Assembly (NCBI GenBank): GCA_021464415.1
Contig: CM038470.1
Location: 8,692,394-8,756,393 of the forward strand
Direction: 5' to 3'
DNA: 64,000 nucleotides
Origin: Lonicera japonica
Lineage: Eukaryota > Streptophyta > Magnoliopsida > Dipsacales > Caprifoliaceae
Part shown: one piece after another, positions 35,797 through 47,149 of the stretch
Numbering within the stretch: the first letter of the stretch is position 1
How the letters are laid out: each line of letters opens with the position of its first letter
Position numbers and translations under genes: made by a program
The notes under the pieces: generated by a model
Databases searched by the model: none
What the model saw: the letters and a program-made list of their open reading frames with translations, nothing else
Told to the model about the DNA's origin: nothing

Positions 35797-37210
35797 TGTT
35801 GGTTGGATTTTAACCCTAAAGGGGGTGAATAAGGTTTTTAAAACTTAATACGGAATTAAACAAATATATCAAGGAAAACAAGCAAATCAATAAAACAAAT
35901 CCAAGACCAAGCAATGATATAACAAGAAAATAAATAGCTTAAGTTAAAAATATTAAACTGATTAAAGCCCAAAACGTTTTGTTCTCGTGGTTCGGTTGTC
36001 TAAACCATACGTCCACGTTCCAATAGTGCCTCTGAGAATTTTCACTAAAATCGATTTTCTTCCGGGTGAAAATTAAACCGCGACAAGTGTTGTTGTCTTA
36101 CTACACTCCAAAAGTATTACTCTACCACAATACTCATACAAGAAATACTATTACTAATTTGTGAGATTTACCTCTCACAAGACTCAACAAGAATTTAGTT
36201 TCTTGTTATCCTATGAGATTAATCTCTCAAAAATGAATATTCTTAATTCTTTGGTAATACACATCAATAAACAATAATTCTCTCAAGTGATTAATAGAAA
36301 AAATTTGAAGCTCACACTAGAGTCATATTGATTTATCAAAAGATTTAGTTTAAAGATGAAATATGTGATCAATACAAAAGCTTAAATTCTTGAATATGAT
36401 GAATAGATGAAAGATGAGTTTGTATATGTGTTCAAGCTTACCAAAATGTGTCTTGGATGTCCAATATATAGTCCCAAAAATGATATAGTCGTTTTTAAGG
36501 TTTGGTAGAGATTTGATACCAAAAATGACAAAAATTCATATTTTCAACAGTTATATTTTGAGGCAACAGTTGACTGAGCAAAGCTCATCAGTTGACTGAT
36601 GGGCATTGTCCATCAGACCAAAATTCTAATTTTTGGACTATTGAAATTTAGCTCCAAAATCAATTATAATGCTTTGGGGACCTCAAAATTATGTTCCTAA
36701 AATACCTAATTTCGAGAAAACTCAAAATATGATTGTTTGAAATTAATATAAATTTATTTGAAAATCGATTTTTGTAAGAATGATGTTTTCAAAGGAAATT
36801 CAATTGTAAGCTTGTTTGATTCAATTTCTAAATGATGCATGAACATATTTGAGCTATAAAAATGGTCAACCAATAAACTTTACATAAATCCTAAGCACTC
36901 ACTCAACTGTCAAATTAACGAATCTTCGAATGCTTTGATTTGTTTCTTCTATTTGATCTACTCTTGAACTTTGACTTTGATCTTCAATGGAATGTGTATA
37001 TCAATGCTCCTAGATCAAAGATATTGAGTGAGGCAATCCAATGTGATTTGAATGCTTGTAGAGGAATGATCTCGGTTTGGATTGATCGGTTTTGGTCCAC
37101 GTATAATGATAATTGAAATGTGGCTATAAGTACTTCAACACAACTATTAAATTACATATGATTGATTTATTGTTATTATCAAAATAAGATTAAAACCTTC
37201 TAGGTTAACG
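35797..37210 (-). mobile_element. Solo LTR, second copy of the 11957-19775 family, 1414 bp
   Basis: The reverse complement aligns with the outer LTR of the nested block throughout: a start of the type TTAACCTAGAAGGTTTTAAT, the segment with CAGTTGACTGATG repeats, the GGACATCCAAGACACATTTTGG stretch (in two parts), and the end AACCAACA. The flanks ggtac and tatac share only three of five bases, so it is old. It is uninterrupted where the other copy carries a CACTA element and a second LTR, and so serves as the empty-site reference. Confidence 0.85.
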
Positions 37211-38085
37211 TATACTATACTTCCTTTTAATTTTGAATTTGATAGTGCAATTCCCTTTTTTTTCAATCTTAATACTCAATGTTTGCGAATATTAGGATTT
37301 GGTTTTTTTATTTAAATAGATTGAGTATTCCAAAATATAAAATGCGATTGAAAGGTAATTAACACTTTCCAACTTATACCTTTTTTGTCTGTTTTTTTTG
37401 GAAAAAAATGAAAAAAAAAAAAAGAGAAAAAGACAAAGACACTTCTTTTTAAGAATTTATTAACTTAACCCTCTATGCTAATAGTCTTATTTGATAAAAC
37501 TCCTTAATTTAAATGAGACATAACCCCTAAAAATTTTGACCAAAATACCCCTCTCATCTCTTTTTTTCCTGTCTTTGCTTCTTAAAAAAAAGAATTATCT
37601 TTAATTAGAACATCTCTATTAAGTATCTCTAGAATATCATTACATGGAATCAAAAGTAAAGTGATGATTTTCTCTCTAGATCTAAAACTTAATGAAAAGT
37701 TCAATTTCAAAATCCCAAATAAATTTACAATAAAAAATCAAATCTAGGATTCATCCATAACCATCCGAAAAACAAAGCCGCCAAATCGTCATCATCCGTC
37801 GTTTACAAAACCATCACCTGCGCGATCTCGGCGAAGAAAATGACCTTTTGGTGATTTAACTAATAACCCGCTGTCCTCTTCTCCGTTGCCGGGGTAAGCT
37901 CTCTCACTTTGTAAATTTTTTGAACCCGACTATGTAATTCAAAAAATGTAAGATTAATCAAGAGCTAGTTGATTTAGAGCAAAAGCATGTCCTTAAAAAG
38001 ATATGAAGCTATTGTTCATGAGTTTAATAAAGATTGTGCAAGCTTTATCCTCTAAATTATTATTTTTTCCCAATTTTTGGGTAGT
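37211..38085. other. Gene-free stretch
   Basis: No recognisable coding content. A short GC-richer patch at 37780-37910 ends in a donor-like GGGGTAAGCT but gives no identifiable peptide. Confidence 0.45.
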
Positions 38086-39106
38086 GTTATTTCCACCCCC
38101 ATTATTACTTGTTACCACTCCCATCCAATCATATTCACCACACTCAATTAATCACTGTCTTTAAACTAATCACTCTTCTAAACTAATTACTAATTCAATA
38201 TATCCCTCACAACTACCTTCGTTTTCTTCTGGCGGCTTGTTGTGGATGTTTTATTTACTTGCAAGTACACGAATTGGTTCCTAGTATAGCTTAGGCAAGA
38301 ATGAGGTTGAACCTTAAAGACCTGACGAATGTAAAGTATGTATATCTCTCGCTAATTCTAATTAATTTCTCATCTAGCTTAAAAATTAGAAGGGATGATT
38401 TATCGATTAAAAAACATAAACAAAATAACCAATTAATAAAATATTAGAGTGGCAAAGTCATATATTTGATATTATATTCATAATATTTATACCCAAAAAA
38501 CTCTACTCTTTGTCTCGCACTAATTTGGTATTTCAACTCTATTAAATGCGAAAAATAAATTCAATTATACCCAATTAATTTATAAATTTCCTATGTTAAT
38601 TTTTCTATAGCCAAAAGTGTGTATAAGATCAAAACACTCACTATATCCGTCAAAACATAATTTATATCCGCTCTCAACAAATTATAAACTTAATTCAACA
38701 AATTATAATAAGAATTTAATCTTTTTTTATCAGTTAAAATAGATATTTAATAAGAAGAATTATTTTTAATATTAAAATATTAAATTGGTATAGCCATTTT
38801 GTATGAAAACGTGTAATAAAATCAATCAAATATACTCATCATCAACCCTATAAAATAATATAATCTAGCATGCTTATAATTGAAACGCAATACATAATTA
38901 ATAAATATATGAATAAATAAATTAAGTATTTACTTGTACGCAAGGATAAATTAAAAAAAAATAAACTAACCTAAATAAATTGTACCAACTAACTGCTCCA
39001 AAATAATAAAAATACTGCTTCTTTGTTGCTCAATAAAATGCTAACTCTCAATCCAAGGATCAAAAAAAAGGAAAAAAAAAAAAGACAACTCTCGGCTAAA
39101 AAAAGG

Positions 39107-39335
39107 GGGGGATGATAAGTGCACCCCCATTTTTTGTCACAAATGTTCTCTAAAAAATTTATTAATATTATACTAAACTTTATTCTTACACCCCTCTCAT
39201 TTTACCAAAGATTAACTATTAATTAACTTAACAATTAACTATTAATCACATACACCCCCTTATCACCCTCTTTTCTCCTATTCCTCTTCCTCACCTTCCT
39301 CCTCCTCCCCCTCTTTCTTCTTCTTCTTCTTCAAA

Positions 39336-39373
<38 letters not shown>

Positions 39374-39400
39374 TTAAAACATGCATATATACATATACAA

Positions 39401-39444
<44 letters not shown>

Positions 39445-40080
39445 GTATATTCTAAAATGAAAGAAAAAAACAAACGAAAAAATGCATATATATATACACA
39501 GATCTACATACATATATATTCAAAAGAGGTATAGTTGTTTCATTATTACCTTATCTTTGTACATCTTAACCCTTATTTGATGAAAGTTGCAAAATCATAA
39601 TAAAAAAATTTGTCAAAAAAAAGTAGAGTTAAAACAGAGCTGTGGGTTTGAAACCCAACAATTACGTACTCTCCCCACATTGGCCGAGTAATATATACAT
39701 CACCCACTACACATTGGCCGAGTATGTGCTGCTTTGAAAAAAATCTTATTGCTAAAATTTCAGATACTCAATGTCGAGCGAGTACCAATAAATGTACTCT
39801 CCCAATGACATGAGAATATTACCAAAGTTATTCTCTTTAATACGAGATAGTATTTCTAAAAAATTAGGCCGTAGCTAAATAATTGCTGAAATTCCATATG
39901 CTTAATATCGAAAAAGTAGAAGTGATGGTACTCTCCCAATGAATGGAGACTATTACTTTAATTATGGTCTTAATCTAAAGGGCAGCAGGGTGGTGTGTTT
40001 TTGACAAATTTTTAAAAAGTGAAGGGTGTATACCATAAAGGGCGTTTGTGACAAAAAATGGGGGTGCATTTGTCACCCCC
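39107..40080. mobile_element. MITE with TGCACCCCCATTTTTTGTCA inverted ends
   Basis: The left arm contains GTGCACCCCCATTTTTTGTC, and the complement of the right arm contains the same sequence with one change at its edge. The outer G/C runs mark the limits. About 974 bp. The inside holds CA/TA microsatellites (39337-39443) and two related segments with CCCAATGA / ACTCTCCCAATG. No ORF of substance. Confidence 0.7.
39337..39443. repeat. Two CA/TA compound microsatellites
   Basis: Runs of CA followed by TA occur twice, separated by about 35 bases. They generate low-complexity ORFs that are not genes. Confidence 0.9.
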
Positions 40081-41228
40081 AAAAGAAGGGGAAAAATTAA
40101 ATCCAAAAGAGCTCTATGATAGTTATGCACGCTTATCGAAAAAGGAAAGGAAAAATTGTTGAAAGCTGCGCGCACTAATTGGAAAAAAAATAAGGGCTGC
40201 TTTCTCGATAACGTGCAAAAAAGAAGAGAAAAAGGAAATAAAAAACTTGCAGGTGTGTATCATCTTGATTATTTTGGGCTTGCCTATGTGAATGGGCTTC
40301 CTTCTTTAAATGGATGGATGGGCTTGACTCTTTTGTTACATGGGCTGCTAGGCTTTAAGGATAAATGGGCCCAAAGCTTCTATGCTAGACAATGGCTGAT
40401 AGCTTGATGCAATATGCCAAAAGTATACATTGCTCCCAAGTATTGAACCTAAATCTAGCTTGTGAACATCCACTAATTTAATCACATCTTCTTGATAATT
40501 AATTTCATTCCTTTTTCTTTTAAACCCAATTACTACTTCTCCATTTAATTTCACCAAAAAAAAATTTGCCATAACTTTTTCGTCTTAATTCCGAATTACT
40601 CCATTCAAAAGCCAATATTCCATTTAATTTTAAATACCTGCAAAATACTTAAAACACAGCAAATGTAATAATATACACTCCAAAGTATATATTAATGAGT
40701 TAGAATGTACCAATTTCTTGGCACATCATGGCTTCTCATTCTCCGATGACTTTTTCTTCTTCTTATTCTTTTTCTTTATCCAGCGACTTCTTTTCTTTCT
40801 CGTTCTCCTTATCCAGCGACTCTTTTTTATTCTTTTTTCTCCGGGGACTTTTTCTTCTCCTTATTTAGCAAGTTCTTCTTTTTTTATTTCTCCGACGACT
40901 TCTCCTTTTCCTCATTCTTCTCCTTCTCCTTCTCCAGTGGACTGGTTGTCGACAACGGTGATGGGTTAAGTTAGAGTATTAATTCTTATGATTAATAATT
41001 GATTATAATTAAGATTGTGAGTGGTACAAAATAAAAATGAGCTTATAGGAGTGGTACTAAGAGTGAGAGTGGGTGTAAGTAAAAATAGAGGTGGGATAAC
41101 ACCACCCCAATTTTGAATATAATGTAAATTGATTGGATTTAAGTTTAGTGTGAGAAATAATGGCGACACACATAAAATCCAAACAATAACTTTGCCTAAA
41201 ACAAAAAGATTCCCTATATATATATAAG

Positions 41229-41984
41229 GTAATGTTATATACACCTATATTTTTCTAACCCCAACACCAAATATTTGAAATAAAGCAACTTTTTATAATT
41301 ACAACCAAATATTTATTCTTGGTGTCGTGGCTACAAAATAAAAGGGTTTGGCTGCCCATTATATAAATGCATAATATACATACATATGATCAAAACCCTG
41401 ATTCTTCTCATTTGAAACAAACCCCAAACTGACTTTAAGTACTTCATTTAAAATAAGCTATAGAAGATAAAGACCTGTTATTTTCTTTAATATTTTCTTA
41501 ACCTTTTTGTTACTTTTTATTCAAATAAGCTATAGAAGATAAGAACATATTATTGACTTTAAGTACTTCATTTAAAATAATGTTTTTGGAACATATATAT
41601 GTTTGCATCTAACTATCATTACTACCACCAATGCATATCTTTTGTAAGGTAAATAAAATCGCCATCCTACAATAGTCAAACACACAGTAACAAATAAAAT
41701 TTACAAACTCGAAAACTTGACATCGAATCGTGTCACAACACTCAGCCATCGGTCACCAAATATAATACATCATGTTTGATATCATATTTGGTAAGATGTC
41801 ACCAAATATTATTTAAGTGATTCGGTGACTTTCTACTGAATTTAACAATGTTAATCTGCTAGAGGTTGCCAAATCGTTGTTTGTTTGTTTTTTTTAATTA
41901 GGTGCCCCTCATATGTTGTCCATTATCAAAAAAGTTGAAATTTATGGTATCGGGGTTACAAAATAGGGGTTTAACATCACCATA
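41229..41984. mobile_element. Candidate MITE, GGTAATGTTA / GGTGATGTTA ends
   Basis: Left end GGTAATGTTATATACACCTA and the complement of the right end GGTGATGTTAAACCCCTATT are related for about 35 bases, and both abut TA runs. Inside, ACTTTAAGTACTTCATTTAA and AAGCTATAGAAGATAA each occur twice about 75-120 bases apart. Confidence 0.45.
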
Positions 41985-43176
41985 TATATATATATTTATG
42001 TATGTATGTAAATGTTTGTATATATATGCAATGTGCATATATTTACATTTAAATGTTTAAATGTGCTAACTTCGAATTTAACTTATATTATTTAAGTTCA
42101 GATTGGAGAAAGAGAGATCATATAGACAAGGGCGGATCCAAGGGGGGTCCGGCTGGTCTACAGACCACCCCTTGAAAATGTAAACAAGGCTAACAGTGGT
42201 AACTTTCATATCTTAGCCCAATTCAAAATTTGTGGGCCAACTTTTACATGAGTATTATCATTTCTGCTTGCTTCATGATCAAGTCTAAAGTCCAATTGCC
42301 TAATGTTATAAAAATTCATCATCTCCCTCTATAACAATGCACTCCCTTTTATTTCTTTAGATAAAGAAATAAAATCCATCTCACTTCCTTGATTCATTCT
42401 CCTAACACTAATATGCTATTTTTTTTTCTCTTTTTTCTTTTTCTTTTTAGAATATCACAAATTTAAAGTCAATTATTTTTTAGAACAAAATTAATACCTA
42501 ATAATAAGTTGTATTTTGACCAATAATTAAATTGAAATTAGTTAATACAAAACAAGTAATAAATCAAAGTAAAACTCTTAATCTAGATTTTATTATAGGT
42601 TTGATATTGTTCTTAGGATTATATTTTTAATTGACCTGATTATGATGCCAAAAATATTTTTTTTGTTACAATCGTTTTAATCAGATTAAAAATTTGAAGA
42701 TGCGACAATCAACGAAACTCGCCGAACTTTGCAGATGCACCGTACAAAGTTTCAGGATCTCAGGTAAATTTGTTATATGGTTTGATTCAAAATATAGGTG
42801 GTGATTGAGGGTTAAAATCAAAATTGGAAATCTTTTGATTCGAAGTTGAGTTTTATGTGTTTTTAATGACTTTTTTGAAAATCCGAGAAGTTCTATCAAT
42901 ACAAATTCATGAAATTTTTTTCTTTTTTTTTTTTCATATTTAACATGTTTCAAAAATTATTTTTAAAATTTAGGTCGAATCAAAATTCAAACGAATTTAG
43001 TACGACGAAAATGGTAAGAAAAAGAAATATTTTTTAAAAAAGTACTTTAGTTAAAAAATAAGCCCACGTGTCCTTTATATATTTATTGTGACATTACTAA
43101 TGGGCCAAGCCCATGCCTTTAAAAAGTCAACGCGTGCCATTAAAGGGGAAAAACTCAAATTTTTTTAACACTTTTA
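41985..43176. other. Gene-free stretch with one possible hAT terminus
   Basis: At about 42128 the sequence AAGGGCGGATCCAAGGGGGG resembles hAT-type ends seen elsewhere (compare 61924), but the partner end was not found. Otherwise AT-rich. Confidence 0.4.
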
Positions 43177-43359
43177 TATTGACTCGGTATAATAAAATCG
43201 AATATGTGTACATTTATTCGGTATATAGGGTCGAGTATTTACATATTACTAAGTGTAATAGGGTTGAGTTTGCATATTTTTTTTATTCTCAACAATAATT
43301 CGGTTCTATTGCACCAAGTAAATAATCATATACTCGACTGTATTGTACCGAGTCAATGT
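43177..43359. mobile_element. Small foldback MITE, about 183 bp
   Basis: The left arm TATTGACTCGGTATAATAAA pairs with the complement of the right arm (CATTGACTCGGTACAATACA). Between them GGGTCGAGTAT / GGGTTGAGTTT words repeat. Non-coding. Confidence 0.7.
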
Positions 43360-45425
43360 AGGGAGTATTACAGAGAGTTCTAGAGTGTGACGATAGCCCC
43401 ATCCAAAAAGAAAGGAGAAACGCATAAGGGTCAACAGTGGACCAGTATATTCATTGCTAATGTATATTGGTTTAGTGCAAATATAGTTCAAGAAATTAAT
43501 TTTCGAGATTTTATATCATTACAATTTTTATAATGTGTATCGGTCTAGTAGATATTTTTAGGGCATGTATCTTTTAGTACATAAACTCTTTTTTAACTTA
43601 TTTCGAGCAGGATTTGTTCACATGCTTTGCCTATAAATAAAATCCATTAATTTGGGACTTTTACCCACACTTTTGAGAGCTTTTTTTAAGAATTTACTAT
43701 CACCACGTAAAGTTTATTTCATGCCATGGGAACTATTTGTTCTTCATCTAAGAACTAGAGTTTTGTTGTTCCCCGATTATGTGGGAGTATTTTCGGTTGC
43801 AATTGGAGACTAGACGAGCGGAGAAGTTTCGGTTGTGATTGAAGTGGGAAGTGGTTAATTCATGATAAGGGAGATCGCAGACAAGAGTGAATGATTGTAA
43901 ACGAGATTGAGAAGGAAGCGCTGTGTAAGTCGTTCTAGCGAGGAAGCACTATGCAAAGCCAGCTACGCTTAAATTTTTCAGATTGACGGGGTTGTTGCAT
44001 AAATTGTGGGAAAACAATTGTTGTAAGTCACCTTATTTGTAATTCCGTTTCGTTTATAATGAAGTACTGTTGGTTAATTCTGAAGATTAGTCATACGTAA
44101 GTAGGGATACCTCGTTACTTCCTAATATTGTGTAATTATTTTGATTGCTTGATATAAATGCTAGACAACACAACACATATTTTAATAATGTAAAATTAAT
44201 TAAAGCTAGGGTTTTAATTATGCTTATCAAATTTCAAATTATTTTTGATAAAAACCCTAAAATCAATTTAGGCAATACAATCCTAAAATTCTCAATTGTT
44301 GCCTCTTATACCAAAAAAACTATATATTGTTACCTCAAATTTGCACCATGCTAGGATCAAGACTTAAACTGAAATAAACATAGTTTTCTTCTTAAATGAA
44401 AATTTTGATTTTTTTTCTATCAAATGGTATAAATTGTGTAAGGATTTCAATGTAAAATTTATCATGATTAGAACGGAAAAATTTTAAATTTGTTAAATTT
44501 ATATATTAAATATATTATTGTCTATGTATATATATATTGACTATATCATTTCAATCTATCTTATGATAAAATTCTAAATTCGCCTTTAGTTGTAAAGAGA
44601 AAAATTTTATGCGTTAGAGTTGTGGAGAAAGAAATTAAAGAGGGAAAGAGTTCAGGGTTTCTCTTTTTTGGAGGAAGAATAAGTAGATGTAAAGATGGAG
44701 GAGAGGGATAATTTGGTCCAAAAAAGTTACAAATTGACGAAACCCTCATGTGTAGTGTTAAAATTTAAGGGGTTAAATTTAATAAAAAAAAATTCAAAAT
44801 AGCCCATATATAATGAAAGTTGAGTCAATAAACCCTTTTTATTAGCATAATATCATTAGCAAATGGAAGATAACAAAATAAATTTTGGCAAGACGTGAAA
44901 ATTACTATCAAGGAAAAGATTATAATTGCCTTCAATCTCTTTATAGTTCAAACTGATAACTTGCAGTCAGTCTTGATTATTGTTTTTTACATGTATTTAT
45001 ATATCATATTAAGATGAATTCTAGTTATTTATATGCTAGCTCATTTTTATTTTTATTTTTTTTATTTTCATTTTTACGTGCTTCTACAAAAATCAATGCG
45101 TTCTAATATTAAATAATGCAGGTAACATAACTCCAACTCATGTTACTCAATAAAATGAGATTGAGGTTAACTACTAGACTACTAATCACATTATTTTATT
45201 TTAAAAAAATAATATTCATTCGAATCATGACTAATGTATTTTGAGTTATCAATTTAATTTAGAGCAATACTATATTTATTGACCTCATCTACTTATTATT
45301 CATATAAATATATTAGTTGGTTATTTTTAAAATTTAAAACTCATTAATATATCTATTATAATTATTTGATATAAAACACATAAAATTATCATTTTTTCTT
45401 AATCTATTGTAACATCTAGTGGGTT
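43360..45425. other. Gene-free stretch
   Basis: About 43580-44150 has an LTR-like composition (TATAAATAAAATCC near 43631 followed by a GC-richer leader-like stretch), but I could not place ends. The rest is AT-rich with no supported gene. Confidence 0.4.
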
Positions 45426-46430
45426 GGAATCATGGTTCAAAGTATCGGCCAATACCGATCCGATATGACCGATACCGAGTTAGAATAACGGGTGCCGAAC
45501 CGCTATTATCATGGTTTAATGTCGCGGTTTCAAGGCTAACTCAGCCACTCAATTTTCAACTCGGATATCGATTTCGGTTTTTGCGATACGAGTCGATTCA
45601 TTTTTTAGAAGGCCCAAAAAATCACAAAAAAAATATTGAAAAATTCTAAAGTATGAGATTAATAAGATGGATAAATTAGATAAGCATAATAACATTAACT
45701 AGTACAAATTACATAGCCTACATCAAAATAACATCATCTGTCACACTTGATAATATAATATTACATCATAATTCAATAAACATATAATAATACAATATTA
45801 TAAATAACAAATATCTTAAGTATAAGTTCAATTAGGCCTAGAATAACGATATGGTTTATAATTATCATCATTACTCAATGACTCCAGCGATGAAAAATGA
45901 GGATATAAAGGAGGCCGGGAATTGAAACTTGTGGGGTAAGGATGAGAGAAATGGCTAGATGGCTCATAATCAGAAAAATTTGGTTAGCCATGGTGATGAT
46001 AGTATCTAAATCCCCGATAATCGCTATTACCTAAAGATCTATCATGATACGTTCCACGATCACTTCCATAATAACCACCACGAGCAGCAATCTATTGTTT
46101 GATAGTTGCCAATTTACATTCCAACTGTTTTTTTTTCAATAGTTGTTAATTTACAATCCAAGTCTCCAAAGTCCAACATGTAACAAGTTTTTTTTTGTAT
46201 TTTTGTAACTTTACTCACTTTATTCAATTATGTCACTTTAGTCACTTTTTTTTTGCAATACAGAGTAAAATATCGACGACTCGATATGATTTCAGTAAAA
46301 TATCGATGATATTTTGAAATACCACAAATTTAATCATATCGGATCATAATAGCGGTTTGGCACCTCCTATTCTAACTCGGTATCGGCCATATCGAATAGG
46401 TATTGGCCGATACTTTGAACCATGACCATG
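45426..46430. mobile_element. hAT-like element remnant with about 85-base inverted ends
   Basis: The left end (CATGGTTCAAAGTATCGGCC, then GATACCGAGTTAGAATAACG) matches the complement of the right end over about 85 bases with few changes. On the minus strand near 46100-45985 a decayed frame reads GGYYGSDRGTYH and ends YYHHHG-stop, like the low-complexity tail of hAT transposases in plants (from memory). Target duplications are unclear because a second, inverted copy abuts the right end. Confidence 0.5.
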
Positions 46431-46930
46431 GCTATTATGACCCGATATGACTCGCGGTATTTTAAAATATCATCAGTATTTTACAGAAATCACATCGAGT
46501 CGTCGATATTTCACTTTGTATTACCAAAAAAAAATGACTAAAATGAAATAATTGAATAAAGTAATTACAGTTACAAAAATAAAATAAATAAAAAAAAAAG
46601 TTGCTGCATGTTGGACTTTGGATACTTGGAATGTAAATTGGCAACCATTGAAAAAAAAATAGTTGGAGTGTAAATTAACAACTATCAAATACTAGTATCG
46701 CTGCTCGTAGTAGTTATTATAGAATTGTGAAACATGTCATGATGGATCTTCAAGTAGCAGCGGTTATCGGGGAATTTGAGTACTATCGTTACCATGGCTA
46801 ATCAAATTTTCCTGATTATGAGCCATCTAGTCATTTCTCTTATTCTTATCCCACAAGTATCAATTTTCAACTTCTTTTATATCCTCATTTATTATAACTA
46901 GAATCCTTGAATAATTATGATAATTATAAT
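46431..46930. repeat. Inverted partial copy of the same element, forming a long hairpin with 45845-46360
   Basis: The complement of this segment aligns collinearly with 45845-46360, including TAGCCATGGT, GCTCATAATCAG, AGTTGTTAATTTACA and GAGTCGTCGATATT. The spacer between the arms is about 70 bases. The arms differ by roughly one base in six to eight, so the inversion is not recent. It ends about 220 bases before the SWI2 start codon. Confidence 0.75.
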
Positions 46931-46984
46931 AGCAAATTAATCCATCCTGTCCAATTGGGCCCATTTTTAATATCGGCCGCGTAT

Positions 46985-46997
46985 CTGCTTCGCGCCA
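46985..46997 (+). promoter_or_regulatory. E2F-like motif upstream of SWI2
   Basis: CTTCGCGCC at 46988-46996, about 155 bases before the start codon, resembles the plant E2F site (TTTCGCGCC-like). It lies in the GC-richer promoter/leader of a predicted DNA-repair ATPase, where cell-cycle control would be plausible. Motif match only. Confidence 0.3.
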
Positions 46998-47149
46998 TCA
47001 TCGCCGTTAGTTTCGTTCCGGCGAAAAACAAACCAAAACATTTGAAACCTTTTTAAAATTTCAAAATTGCGTTTTTTCCTCTTTCTCCTTGTACCCAAGA
47101 ACAGAATCCGAAACCCGTTTCAATTTTCTCTTCTCTTTTTTAACTTCCC

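Larger units (their letters stand above)
38088..41112. mobile_element. Possible composite element with long, decayed inverted ends
   Basis: The left end (GTGTTATTTCCACCCCCATT, then TTACTACC-like words) resembles the complement of the right end (GTGTTATCCCACCTCTATTT). It encloses the MITE at 39107-40080 and a set of about 50-base repeats around TCCAGCGACTTCTT (40740-40930). No transposase and no clear target duplication, so a Mutator-like identity is only a suggestion. Confidence 0.3.

Noticed and set aside
39291..39513. Cys/Val/Tyr-rich small ORFs
   Set aside because: Translations of CA/TA microsatellites.
40156..40407. 83-codon ORF between repeats
   Set aside because: No domain, no splice partners and composition like the surrounding repeat-derived DNA.
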